Of a DNA stretch of 64,000 nt, positions 1 through 7,134 are shown piece after piece (position 1 is the stretch's first letter; every line of letters starts with the position of its first letter). The DNA is from Ruegeria sp. SCSIO 43209. Its GTDB lineage: Bacteria; Pseudomonadota; Alphaproteobacteria; Rhodobacterales; Rhodobacteraceae. The DNA is taken from assembly GCF_019904295.1 (NCBI RefSeq), contig NZ_CP065359.1:893001-957000 (forward strand), given 5' to 3'. The position numbers and the translations under genes were made by a program. The notes under the pieces were generated by a model. That model ran no database searches and had not been told where the DNA came from. It saw nothing but the letters and a program-made list of their open reading frames with translations.

Positions 1-115
1 TTGTAGAAACAGGAACACACGCCGGTTAGGGCTGTTGGCCAAAGGGATCATGCGGTCTGCTCGTGTGGTGACTTTTGGTGCGTTTGTATAAAATTATGCC
101 TCTTTGTCATTTTCG

Positions 116-135
116 CGGCAAGGCAGGGCTTGCCG
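116..135. other. Stem-loop in the leader upstream of ribE
   Basis: A 7-base inverted repeat, CGGCAAG (116-122) and CTTGCCG (129-135), encloses a 6-base loop. It lies about 57 bases before the ribE start and has no T-run, so it is not an obvious terminator. It could be an mRNA leader hairpin or an operator. The rest of bases 1-191 holds no gene I can support, only an AT-rich TATAAAAT stretch near 87 that could be a -10 element. Confidence 0.3.
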
Positions 136-191
136 GTAGAGCGGCGTGCCTTTACCTCGGCTATTGAATCTAGGTTCAGAGGGTTAATGAT

Positions 192-779
192 ATGTTCACA
201 GGGATCGTCACCGATATTGGCACCGTTACCGAACTGGACCAGCAGGGAGACCTGCGGGCACGGATCAAGACAAGCTATGAAACGGCGGGCATTGATATTG
301 GCGCTTCAATCGCAAGTGACGGCGTCTGCCTAACCGTCATCGCGTTGGGCGATGATTGGTATGATGTGCAGATTAGCGCTGAGACGGTTTCGAAAACCAA
401 TCTGGACAGTTGGCAGGTGGGCAAACGCGTCAACCTGGAACGTGCCTTGAAAGTCGGGGATGAATTGGGAGGGCACATCGTCTCGGGCCACGTGGATGGC
501 GTGGCAGAGGTGGTCTCTGTGATAGACGAGGGTGACAGCACGCGGGTGACATTGCGGGCGCCGGCCAATCTGGCCCGGTTTATCGCTCCGAAAGGGTCCG
601 TTGCACTGAACGGCACATCGCTGACGGTTAATGATGTGGACGGGTGTGACTTTGGTATCAACTTCATCCCTCACACCAAAGAGGTCACCACATGGGGTGA
701 CGTCTCGGTTGGTGATCGCGTGAACCTTGAGATCGATACCCTGGCCCGATACGTCGCGCGACTGGCCGAGATGTCCTGA
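192..779 (+). CDS. ribE: Riboflavin synthase, alpha chain
   Basis: Catalyses the last step of riboflavin synthesis: dismutation of two 6,7-dimethyl-8-ribityllumazine molecules to riboflavin and an aminopyrimidine. The 195 residues match the usual length of about 200. The protein opens with the diagnostic MFTGIV and contains two lumazine-binding repeats, the second starting near residue 98. The ATG at 192 has an AGAGGG ribosome site about 8 bases upstream. In Rhodobacterales ribD usually precedes this gene; here it would lie outside the window. ribBX and ribH follow after a gene inserted on the opposite strand. Confidence 0.95.
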   Translation: MFTGIVTDIGTVTELDQQGDLRARIKTSYETAGIDIGASIASDGVCLTVIALGDDWYDVQISAETVSKTNLDSWQVGKRVNLERALKVGDELGGHIVSGHVDGVAEVVSVIDEGDSTRVTLRAPANLARFIAPKGSVALNGTSLTVNDVDGCDFGINFIPHTKEVTTWGDVSVGDRVNLEIDTLARYVARLAEMS

Positions 780-782
780 CCT

Positions 783-1847
783 TCAGGTGGAAGGTCCAAA
801 TTTGGCCGTCAGCCTCCTGGACAGCCACCAGAAGCATGAAGCCAGCAGGATTGAGACATACCCGTCGATGGCGTAGTGCCAGGCGAGGTGAACCGAGCCT
901 AGTAAGATGATGAAGGCAAACACCGACAGCGCCCAGCCGAGCCAACGCGAATAGGTGAAGCCGTAGAACGCCAGCAGCACGGTAGAGGCAACATGCATGC
1001 TGGGCATCGCCGAGATTCCGCCTGCTAGCCCATTATTCCGATAACCATCCAACAGCATTTCTTGCACATTCAGCGCCCAGACCGGGCTGATTTCGTGTGA
1101 TTTGCGTAACAGCTCCATCTGCGGAACGAAGTCAGAGCCAAGATTGAAGGGTTCGTAGTAAACGGGACCAACCGAGGCAAAGATGGTTGCAATCACATTG
1201 CCGCCTACAAACCAGCACAGTGCAAACGCTACCAGAAAAACGGTGCTGCGGTTCGGGTCACTGCGGTCCAGACAGGCGACGCAAACCGCGATGTAAATCA
1301 TGGGAAACCAGATGTGATAGGCGCCATTCACCGCTGTGGTTACGATCGGGGATCCCAAAATGGGCCATAGCAAGGTCCACGGATCGACGCCGCCGTGCAG
1401 AAACCGGTCCCATTGCACAAATTGCTCATCCCAGAGCGTCGGGTTCACAGCATGTATTTCGTTCTTCAGGAAGGTATAGGTCAGGATAAGTGCGACGATG
1501 CTGAGAAAGCAGATAACCGCATCGGTCGCATTTTCAACATCTGCCATCTTGGATCGCAGATCTTGCAACATCCATTGAATTGGCTTTTTGGGTCGCACGA
1601 CGAACATGGCAACGCCAAGTCGCCAAAGAACGAAATTTGCGAACATGAAACCAAGCAGACGAACTGAGATGACAATCAGGGAAGAGGTCGAAAAATCCCA
1701 ATATGACCGTCCTACATAGATGCTAACGGCAATGGCATAGACCATCTGCAGTGCAATGAGTGATAGCAGCAGCCTGTTTCGCCGAAGGGCGCTTAAACGC
1801 ACGAAATTTGCAGCGGGCAGATCAGCGGTCTTAGACACTGGGCTCAA
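783..1847 (-). CDS. PAP2-superfamily integral membrane protein
   Basis: A 354-residue polytopic membrane protein with about six to eight hydrophobic segments. Two phosphatase/transferase motifs of the PAP2 superfamily are visible: PSMH at residues 282-285, and H324-x3-D328 in the segment beginning SVHLAWHY at 318. The long N-terminal membrane region and C-terminal active site resemble the PAP2_3 / inositolphosphotransferase (Aur1-like) subgroup. A role in lipid phosphate hydrolysis or headgroup transfer is likely, but the substrate cannot be read. It lies on the minus strand between ribE and ribBX, its stop only 3 bases from the ribE stop, so it interrupts the flavin cluster. A TATAAT box lies 20-25 bases upstream of its start. 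Confidence 0.75.
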   Translation of the reverse strand: MSPVSKTADLPAANFVRLSALRRNRLLLSLIALQMVYAIAVSIYVGRSYWDFSTSSLIVISVRLLGFMFANFVLWRLGVAMFVVRPKKPIQWMLQDLRSKMADVENATDAVICFLSIVALILTYTFLKNEIHAVNPTLWDEQFVQWDRFLHGGVDPWTLLWPILGSPIVTTAVNGAYHIWFPMIYIAVCVACLDRSDPNRSTVFLVAFALCWFVGGNVIATIFASVGPVYYEPFNLGSDFVPQMELLRKSHEISPVWALNVQEMLLDGYRNNGLAGGISAMPSMHVASTVLLAFYGFTYSRWLGWALSVFAFIILLGSVHLAWHYAIDGYVSILLASCFWWLSRRLTAKFGPST

Positions 1848-2157
1848 ATTCTCGTCTAGCTAGGACATTATACAATGACTGGTGCCTAGGATATCAGGCG
1901 ATCCAAGGGCCCAATTGGGGCAATTTGTGGACAAAGCTCACGCAACCGGCCTAAAGGTTCAGCTATTGGCAACAATGCTCAGAAAAGGCCTAAGTCAAAA
2001 CTGGCGCATAGGATTGGTAAACTGAGTTGGCACCAGATTTCATCGCTGGCCCTATAGCGCTGGGCATTTCAATCTGTCTCGCAGTGCTTACAGGCTGGTC
2101 TTTGCGTCCACTCTGGTCTATCCCGCCATTCAAACCCGTTGTGCGAAAGGCTGCCCT
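1848..2157. other. Divergent intergenic region, PAP2 gene / ribBX
   Basis: 310 bases with no gene. It must hold the promoters of the PAP2 gene (minus) and ribBX (plus). Besides the TATAAT box it contains a perfect 10-base palindrome CCCAATTGGG (1910-1919). I looked for the conserved blocks of an FMN riboswitch before ribBX and did not see them. The long minus-strand frame running from here into ribBX is a shadow. Confidence 0.5.
1867..1872 (-). promoter_or_regulatory. Probable -10 element of the PAP2 gene
   Basis: On the minus strand this is a perfect TATAAT, 20-25 bases upstream of the PAP2-gene ATG (1847), predicting a very short leader. No good -35 is seen at 17-18 bases spacing, so the assignment is tentative. 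Confidence 0.35.
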
Positions 2158-3279
2158 ATGAGTTTTGAAACCCCCGGACCGGTAGAGGCCCAATTGCGCG
2201 AGGCGATCAGTCCGATTGAAGAGATCATCGAAGAGGCCCGTAAGGGCCGGATGTACATTCTTGTGGATCATGAGGACCGCGAGAATGAGGGTGATCTGGT
2301 GATCGCGGCTGAGTTCGCTGACGCAGAGGCGATCAATTTCATGGCGACCCATGGGCGCGGGTTGATCTGCCTGCCGATGACAGCGGAACGGATCGACAGT
2401 CTGGGCCTGCCGATGATGGCGGTGAACAACTCGTCGCGTCATGAGACAGCCTTCACCGTGTCGATAGAAGCCCGCGAGGGAGTTTCGACGGGAATATCGG
2501 CCGCTGATCGCGCGCTGACTGTGGCGACGGCAATCAATGAGCAGAACACAATGGCGCATATCGCGACACCTGGCCATATCTTCCCGCTGCGCGCAAAAAG
2601 GGGCGGGGTACTGGTGCGGGCGGGGCACACCGAGGCCGCCGTTGATATCTCGCGTCTGGCCGGGCTGAACCCCTCGGGCGTGATCTGCGAGATCATGAAG
2701 CCCGATGGCACAATGGCGCGCCTGCCTGATCTGGTCGCCTTCGCCAAAGAGCATGACATGAAGATCGGCACGATCAGTGATCTGATCGCCTATCGCTCGC
2801 GTAACGACAATCTGGTAGTTGAAACTTCGCGCGAGACAGTGAATTCCGAATACGGTGGCGAATGGGAGATGCGGATTTTCACCGACCAGACCCACGGTAT
2901 CGAACACGTTGTCATGATCAAGGGCGACATCACAACGCCCGAGCCGGTCCTGACCCGGACCCACGCCCTGCATGAAGCGCCCGATATTCTGGGTCTTGGC
3001 CCGAAATCTTCACGAGAGCTGCCCCGCGCGATGGAAAAGATCGCCGAAGAGGGGCGCGGCGTCGTTTGCCTTTTCCGTCAGCCGCGAAATTCGCTGTATG
3101 CCGCAGACGACGAAGGCCCGCGCACGATCAAGCAAACCGGTCTGGGTGCGCAGATCCTGTCCAAGATGGGTATTCAGGAACTGGTGTTGCTGACAGACTC
3201 GCCTGAAACCGTGTATCTGGGGCTCGACGCGTTTGGACTGTCAATCGTCGGCACCCGCTCGATCCTCAAGGAAGACTGA
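2158..3279 (+). CDS. ribB: RibBX: DHBP synthase fused to a degenerate GTP cyclohydrolase II-like domain
   Basis: Makes 3,4-dihydroxy-2-butanone 4-phosphate from ribulose 5-phosphate, the four-carbon precursor of riboflavin. The N-terminal domain (about residues 15-225) is complete, with [23 protein letters not shown] and GHIFPLRA motifs. The C-terminal domain (about 235-373) keeps the GTP cyclohydrolase II fold core ([20 protein letters not shown]) but lacks the zinc-binding C-x10-C-x-C cysteines and the LRQEGRG active-site motif; FRQPRNS stands in its place. This matches the RibBX variant described in Proteobacteria, so GTP cyclohydrolase II activity is not expected and a separate ribA should exist. 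Two bases separate it from ribH. Confidence 0.92.
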   Translation: MSFETPGPVEAQLREAISPIEEIIEEARKGRMYILVDHEDRENEGDLVIAAEFADAEAINFMATHGRGLICLPMTAERIDSLGLPMMAVNNSSRHETAFTVSIEAREGVSTGISAADRALTVATAINEQNTMAHIATPGHIFPLRAKRGGVLVRAGHTEAAVDISRLAGLNPSGVICEIMKPDGTMARLPDLVAFAKEHDMKIGTISDLIAYRSRNDNLVVETSRETVNSEYGGEWEMRIFTDQTHGIEHVVMIKGDITTPEPVLTRTHALHEAPDILGLGPKSSRELPRAMEKIAEEGRGVVCLFRQPRNSLYAADDEGPRTIKQTGLGAQILSKMGIQELVLLTDSPETVYLGLDAFGLSIVGTRSILKED

Positions 3280-3281
3280 TA

Positions 3282-3833
3282 ATGGCTGAAAAAGACAAAC
3301 ATGGCATTCTGCCGACTCCCAGCTTCGACAAGCCGGTGAAACTGCTGCTGGTGGTGGCTCCGTTCTACCGTGCCATCGCCGACAACATGGTCGCTGGTGC
3401 CAAGGCTGAGATCGAGGCCGCAGGCGGAACCTGCGACGTGGTCGAAGTGCCCGGTGCGCTGGAAATCCCGACCACAATCGCCATGGCCGACCGTCAGTGC
3501 AACTACGACGGCTATGTCGCGTTGGGCTGTGTCATTCGGGGCGAGACGACGCATTATGAAACCGTCTGCAACGACTCTAGCCGTGCAATCCAGTTGATGG
3601 GCCTGCAGGGCCTGCTGATCGGCAATGGCATCCTGACTGTCGAAAACGACGAACAGGCCGAGGTACGTGCAAACCCCGAAAAGATGAATAAAGGCGGTGG
3701 AGCGGCGGCTGCGGCCTTGCATCTGATCGCGCTCAGCCGTAAGTGGGGCTCTTCCAAAAAGGGCGTGGGCTTCAAGCCACCGTCCGAGTCCATCCTTGTG
3801 GCGGGCGACAGCAACGGACCCACGACAGCATGA
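3282..3833 (+). CDS. ribH: 6,7-dimethyl-8-ribityllumazine synthase
   Basis: Condenses 3,4-dihydroxybutanone phosphate with the ribitylaminouracil to form lumazine, the substrate of RibE. The GALEIPT segment and the GCVIRGETTHYE segment with its catalytic histidine are present. At 183 residues it is longer than the usual 150-160 because of a C-terminal tail (about 158-183, basic then Gly/Asn-rich) beyond the ALSRKW helix. It lies two bases after ribBX and overlaps nusB at ATGA, so ribBX-ribH-nusB is one translationally coupled operon. Confidence 0.95.
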   Translation: MAEKDKHGILPTPSFDKPVKLLLVVAPFYRAIADNMVAGAKAEIEAAGGTCDVVEVPGALEIPTTIAMADRQCNYDGYVALGCVIRGETTHYETVCNDSSRAIQLMGLQGLLIGNGILTVENDEQAEVRANPEKMNKGGGAAAAALHLIALSRKWGSSKKGVGFKPPSESILVAGDSNGPTTA

Positions 3834-4312
3834 CCCAGACAGACGCGCCGAAACCGGCCAACCAGAAACGCCTGATGAAATCCGCCGCCCGGCTTTATGC
3901 CGTGCAGGCGCTGTTCCAGATGGAGCAGTCGGGCCAGACGACTGAACAGGTTGTGAATGAGTTTCTGGATCATCGGTTTGGCGCGGTCTACGAGGGGGAT
4001 GAGATGCTGGATGGCGATATCAGTGTCTTCCGTAAATTGGTGGATGACGCCGTGAACTATCAGGCCACCATCGACCAGATGACCGATCGTGCATTGGTCG
4101 CCAAATGGCCCATTGCGCGCATCGATCCGACCCTGCGCGCTGTGTTTCGCGCGGCCGGGGCTGAGTTGACCCAGAGCGACACGCCGCCAAAGGTCGTGAT
4201 CACCGAATTCGTCGATGTCGCACGTGCGTTCTTCCCGGAAGGCAAAGAGCCCAAATTCGTGAACGCTGTGCTGGATCACATGGCGCGCGAAGCCCAGCCC
4301 GAGGCGTTCTGA
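3830..4312 (+). CDS. nusB: Transcription antitermination factor NusB
   Basis: RNA-binding partner of NusE (S10) in rRNA antitermination complexes. 160 residues, all-helical, with the family pattern ARLYAVQALFQME near residue 18 and the C-terminal VITEFVDVARAF and FVNAVLDHMA segments. The ATG at 3830 overlaps the ribH stop (ATGA); upstream in-frame starts inside ribH are rejected because they encode ribH-shadow sequence. The ribH-nusB pairing is conserved across many bacteria. Confidence 0.94.
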   Translation: MTQTDAPKPANQKRLMKSAARLYAVQALFQMEQSGQTTEQVVNEFLDHRFGAVYEGDEMLDGDISVFRKLVDDAVNYQATIDQMTDRALVAKWPIARIDPTLRAVFRAAGAELTQSDTPPKVVITEFVDVARAFFPEGKEPKFVNAVLDHMAREAQPEAF

Positions 4313-4358
4313 CGCCTTTACCGCGACCCAGCATGCGCTAGACTCACCATCACAGCGC

Positions 4359-4365
4359 AAGGAGG
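4359..4365 (+). promoter_or_regulatory. Consensus Shine-Dalgarno AAGGAGG
   Basis: A full AAGGAGG lies 6 bases before the ATG at 4372. It is one of the strongest ribosome sites in the window and supports the small membrane protein as a real gene. Confidence 0.7.
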
Positions 4366-4371
4366 TTCGCC

Positions 4372-4677
4372 ATGCCCAAACTGGTCCGTCTCTACATTAC
4401 GCAAGTCATCTGTGGCTTTGTGATCTCGGCCGTCTTTGTCGGGGTGCTGCTGGCGCTCAACGTGGCCAATCTACGGCATCTGATCACCAGTTCGGAAATT
4501 GGTCTGATCGCGTTGGCTATGATCTGGTTCATGAACGGGATCGTCTTTGCGGGTGTGCAGTTCGCCTATGCGATCATGAGCATGGCTGAGAAGCCGAACA
4601 AACCACGTGGTGGAACACCGATTGCTCATGGTTTGAAGCCTGCGCCGATCAAACAGGAAGTGCGCGTAGGGCGCTGA
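4372..4677 (+). CDS. Small two-helix membrane protein, unknown function
   Basis: 101 residues with two clear hydrophobic segments (about 10-32 and 42-66), then a basic, proline-rich cytosolic tail (PNKPRGG onwards). No family recognised. It sits 59 bases after nusB on the same strand, so it may be co-transcribed or have its own promoter. The strong ribosome site supports translation. Similar short proteins are common in Rhodobacterales genomes but have no assigned role. Confidence 0.7.
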   Translation: MPKLVRLYITQVICGFVISAVFVGVLLALNVANLRHLITSSEIGLIALAMIWFMNGIVFAGVQFAYAIMSMAEKPNKPRGGTPIAHGLKPAPIKQEVRVGR

Positions 4678-4693
4678 TTTATTAGGTAAATAT

Positions 4694-4854
4694 GTGGCGG
4701 GACCACCAGTCAACCGTGCGGTTTGATTCCCGAGGACCTGTATGTACAGGTGGGCGCCAGGTAATCAGGCCAGGACCTGAACAGAGCCAGCCCCCTCGGA
4801 ATTGCTTAAGGCCACCAGAATGCTACCTGTCACAAGAAGGGCAGAACCCGCCAC
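4694..4854 (+). ncRNA. ssrS: Structured RNA, possible 6S RNA
   Basis: The gap between two genes folds into a closed rod-like RNA of about 160 nt. Outer helix: GTGGCGGG (4694-4701) pairs perfectly with CCCGCCAC (4847-4854). Inside it: hairpin TCAACCG/CGGTTTGA; a long helix, TTCC-CGAGG near 4728 with CCTCG-GAA near 4795; and hairpins CCTGT-ATGT-ACAGG and TCAGG-CCAGGA-CCTGA. A closing stem, a central open region whose 3' side has a small hairpin, and a long terminal arm are 6S RNA features, and the length fits. The strand is inferred. There is no SRP GGAA/AGCAGCC core, tmRNA tag or RNase P motif. Identity rests on shape, not recognised consensus. Confidence 0.5.
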
Positions 4855-4892
4855 GGGCCTAAGTAGGGCCTGAAGCAGGTTCGCACAAGGGG

Positions 4893-5318
4893 TTAAGCAT
4901 CAACAGTTTCGTGCAATGCGGTGCGCATCTTGCCGAAATGTTCATCCCATCCGTCATCCAGCGAAAGGATCAGGCCAAAGGCGTCAGCCCCTTGAGGTAA
5001 GCCCTCGTGCAGCAGTCCAAGGCGTGTACCGCCGGCGACGGGTTCCAGCGTCCACTTGACCACACTTTCGGCGCCGCCCATCGGTTTAATGGTGAATGTA
5101 TATTCAAGATACTCTGGACGTCTCGCTTCACGCACTTCACCCCAAATCAGAAGGTCGCCACTGGTCGTCCCGAACATCTCAAGCTTTTGTCCAGCAGCAA
5201 GGGGACGTTCGGGTTTGTGAAACCACTCGGCCAGCCGGTCGGGATCAGTCAAATAGTCCCAAACGATTTCTGGTGTAGCGCGGAGAAAGATTGTTTTCTG
5301 CAAAACTGCGTCTGTCAT
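4893..5318 (-). CDS. SRPBCC (AHSA1-like) domain protein
   Basis: 141 residues forming one START/Bet v1-like hydrophobic-cavity domain of the AHSA1 type: FLRATPEIVWDYLTDPDRLAEWF at the N-terminus and GWDEHFGKM near the C-terminus. The ligand is unknown. It is translationally coupled to the upstream ArsR-type regulator (4-base ATGA overlap at 5315-5318). This arrangement is widespread in bacteria and probably forms an autoregulated two-gene operon. Confidence 0.88.
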   Translation of the reverse strand: MTDAVLQKTIFLRATPEIVWDYLTDPDRLAEWFHKPERPLAAGQKLEMFGTTSGDLLIWGEVREARRPEYLEYTFTIKPMGGAESVVKWTLEPVAGGTRLGLLHEGLPQGADAFGLILSLDDGWDEHFGKMRTALHETVDA

Positions 5319-5635
5319 TTCTTATTCCCTTCGATAGCTTTCTTCAGAATTGCGAGGCGATCATCCCAGAACCGGTCGAAGTAGCTGAGCCAGTCCAGAA
5401 CCGGAGCCATTCCTTTGGGTTCAAGGCGATTGATGCGTTCGCGTCCACGAGCTTCGACGGTGATCAATCCTCCGTCGGACAAAACGGTCAGATGCTTTTT
5501 GACGGCCGCGCGAGTCATGTCGAAACGTTCGGTTAGTTGAGCGATCGTCATATCCTGCGCTGCCAGCATCTGAACGATGTCGCGGCGGGTCGGGTCCGCC
5601 AGAGCGCGAAATGCGTTTTGGGTCTGTGTCTTCAT
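5315..5635 (-). CDS. ArsR-family winged-helix transcriptional regulator
   Basis: 106 residues from the ATG at 5635, which has AAGAGG 7 bases upstream; an alternative ATG at 5659 would add 8 residues and lie inside a palindrome. Begins with the classic FRALADPTRRDIVQML and has the HTH segment TIAQLTERFDMTRAAVKKHLTVL. There are no ArsR metal-ligand cysteines, so it probably senses something other than arsenite, perhaps the ligand of the SRPBCC protein. Likely represses its own operon through the paired palindromes just upstream. Confidence 0.9.
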   Translation of the reverse strand: MKTQTQNAFRALADPTRRDIVQMLAAQDMTIAQLTERFDMTRAAVKKHLTVLSDGGLITVEARGRERINRLEPKGMAPVLDWLSYFDRFWDDRLAILKKAIEGNKK

Positions 5636-5654
5636 CGGGCACCTCTTATTGGAT

Positions 5655-5700
5655 ACCATTTGGTTTCATATTATTGCGATACCAAATGGTACCATGTCAA
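5655..5700 (-). promoter_or_regulatory. Promoter and paired palindromic operator of the ArsR-SRPBCC operon
   Basis: Two palindromes of form ACCA-N2-TGGT, ACCATTTGGT (5655-5664) and ACCAAATGGT (5681-5690), have centres 26 bases apart. A third, ATGGTACCAT (5686-5695), overlaps the second. A minus-strand TTGACA (-35) occupies 5700-5695 with an AT-rich region (AATAAT) downstream. Binding there would block RNA polymerase, as expected for autorepression by an ArsR-type dimer. Confidence 0.6.
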
Positions 5701-5740
5701 GCTGCTTGATTTTTGTTCATGAATTGTTCACATTCTCGGA

Positions 5741-6172
5741 ATGACACTAATTATGCAGCCCGGACAAAAGCTGGCCCGTGGTGTTTCGCGTCACTTGTTG
5801 ACCCACGGCTATGTTTCGATTGAAGAATTTGTCCCCACCCGAGGGTTGCGTGTCGATGTGATGGGGCTGGGCCCTAAGGGTGAGATATGGGTGGTCGAGT
5901 GTAAATCCAGCCGCGCCGATTATCAGTCGGATTCCAAATGGCAGGGCTATCTTGACTGGTGTGACCGATTCTTTTGGGCGGTTGATACGGATTTCCCGAC
6001 CGAGCTTCTACCTGCGGAAACAGGCTTGATCATCGCTGATGCCTATGATGCCGAAATCATCCGTATGGGGCCAGAAAGCAAGCTGGCCCCGGCGCGGCGC
6101 AAAAAGATGGTTCAGAAATTCGCGATGGATTCTGCACGTCGGTTGCAGGCTTTGCGCGACCCCAGGGTTTAG
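5741..6172 (+). CDS. mmcB: MmcB-family DNA repair protein
   Basis: 143 residues with a PD-(D/E)xK nuclease-like core: RVDVMGLGPKGEIWVVECKSS holds the D...ExK triad. Matches the alphaproteobacterial MmcB family, described in Caulobacter as a LexA-regulated factor for mitomycin C resistance; a DNA repair role is inferred from that. Starts at 5741 or 5753 are both possible and neither has a strong ribosome site. I did not see a clear LexA box upstream. Confidence 0.8.
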   Translation: MTLIMQPGQKLARGVSRHLLTHGYVSIEEFVPTRGLRVDVMGLGPKGEIWVVECKSSRADYQSDSKWQGYLDWCDRFFWAVDTDFPTELLPAETGLIIADAYDAEIIRMGPESKLAPARRKKMVQKFAMDSARRLQALRDPRV

Positions 6173-6357
6173 CTTTTGATGGCGCGCGCGGCTTGGGCTG
6201 CGGCGCGGATTTCCTCGGCGATTTCTTCGGCCTCTTCGGGGTCGAAATCCATTGGAATCTCAATACCGGCACCTTCAATGAACAGCCGCACCATACCATG
6301 ATCGGTAGGGCCGATCTGCAGGTTCGCTTCGATATCGCGTTCGGTATTGATGCTCAT
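6169..6357 (-). CDS. Small acidic protein, DUF6324-like
   Basis: 62 residues beginning MSINTERDIEANLQIG and ending in an alanine-rich helix with EEAEEIAEEI. The ATG at 6357 has CGGAGG 5 bases upstream, which is why I reject the much longer in-frame extension running under the acetyltransferase gene. It resembles a conserved short Rhodobacteraceae family (DUF6324) of unknown function. It overlaps the mmcB stop by 4 bases in convergent orientation. Confidence 0.72.
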   Translation of the reverse strand: MSINTERDIEANLQIGPTDHGMVRLFIEGAGIEIPMDFDPEEAEEIAEEIRAAAQAARAIKS

Positions 6358-6435
6358 GTTCGCCTCCGGGAAATGCGCTTTGGTGCTAACGCGCGATGGG
6401 TTGAGAATCAAGCCGACTATGGGTTCAGATAGGGC

Positions 6436-6918
6436 ATGGAGACGGCAACGCTCAGACCTTTCCGCGCCGAGGATGCGCCGTGGCTGGTAGAACAGCATGA
6501 CGTGCTCTATTCCCGTGACGAAGGGTTTGATGACAGTTTCGGCCCACTGGTTGCCCGCATTCTGACGGAATTCATCGCGGATCATGATCCAACTTGCGAA
6601 CAAGGCTGGATCGCCGAGTGCGACGGGGATCGTTTGGGTAGTATTTTCTGTGTCAGGCTGGATGATCAAACCGCCAAGCTGCGGTTGTTTCTGCTGCTGC
6701 CCGAGGCTCGTGGACAGGGGCTGGGCAAGCGGCTACTGACCGCCTGCATGGGTTTCGCCCGCGACGCAGGATATCGCCAGATGGTGCTGTGGACCCATGA
6801 GAGTCACGCCGCCGCTTGCGGGCTGTATCGTGCGTTTGGGTGGGAGCTTGTCGACAGCAAGCCGGTGCATTCCTTCGGTGTCGATCTGGTCGAACAAAGC
6901 TGGCGAATTCAGCTTTAA
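6436..6918 (+). CDS. GNAT-family N-acetyltransferase
   Basis: 160 residues with a single GNAT fold. The acetyl-CoA pyrophosphate loop RGQGLG is at 92-97, preceded by the strand KLRLFLLLPEA. Transfers an acetyl group from acetyl-CoA to an unknown amine. Homologues in this order are often single genes or C-terminal domains of MarR-like proteins; no HTH is present here. It runs divergently from the DUF6324-like gene and ends 47 bases before the tRNA. Confidence 0.85.
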   Translation: METATLRPFRAEDAPWLVEQHDVLYSRDEGFDDSFGPLVARILTEFIADHDPTCEQGWIAECDGDRLGSIFCVRLDDQTAKLRLFLLLPEARGQGLGKRLLTACMGFARDAGYRQMVLWTHESHAAACGLYRAFGWELVDSKPVHSFGVDLVEQSWRIQL

Positions 6919-6923
6919 TCCCC

Positions 6924-6952
6924 TTGCAATCCCCGTACGCCTTCGCTAAATC
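6924..6952 (+). promoter_or_regulatory. Candidate promoter of tRNA-His
   Basis: TTGCAA (6924-6929) and TAAATC (6947-6952) are separated by 17 bases, placing the transcription start about 7 bases before the mature tRNA. Moderate match to sigma-70 consensus, right position. Confidence 0.4.
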
Positions 6953-6965
6953 GCCCCTCACAAGT

Positions 6966-7042
6966 GCCGCCTTAGCTCAGTTGGTTAGAGCGCTGGATTG
7001 TGGATCCAGAGGTCCCCTGTTCAAGCCAGGGAGGCGGTACCA
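6966..7042 (+). tRNA. tRNA-His (GTG anticodon)
   Basis: Complete cloverleaf: acceptor GCCGCCT (6966-6972) with AGGCGGT (7032-7038), D arm, anticodon loop TTGTGGA between CTGGA and TCCAG giving GTG, and T arm CCCTG-TTCAAGC-CAGGG. CCA is encoded at 7040-7042. The discriminator is A73 (7039), the base before position 1 is T not G, and G1 pairs with U72. Lack of G-1 with A73 is the known alphaproteobacterial form of tRNA-His. Confidence 0.97.
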
Positions 7043-7134
7043 TCTCCCAAAACCCAAGAACGGTTTGCCGGTTGCAGGTCTTTCTGTATACCCGGTACTT
7101 GGCGAAAGCTGCGTTCCGATGACATGAGCAAGAT

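Noticed and set aside
1848..2157. FMN riboswitch before ribBX
   Set aside because: None of the conserved FMN blocks were seen.
1990..2973. Long minus-strand open frame overlapping ribBX
   Set aside because: Runs antisense to a clear RibBX protein and has no recognisable product.
4694..4854. SRP RNA, tmRNA or RNase P RNA
   Set aside because: No SRP tetraloop core, no tag reading frame, and too short for RNase P.
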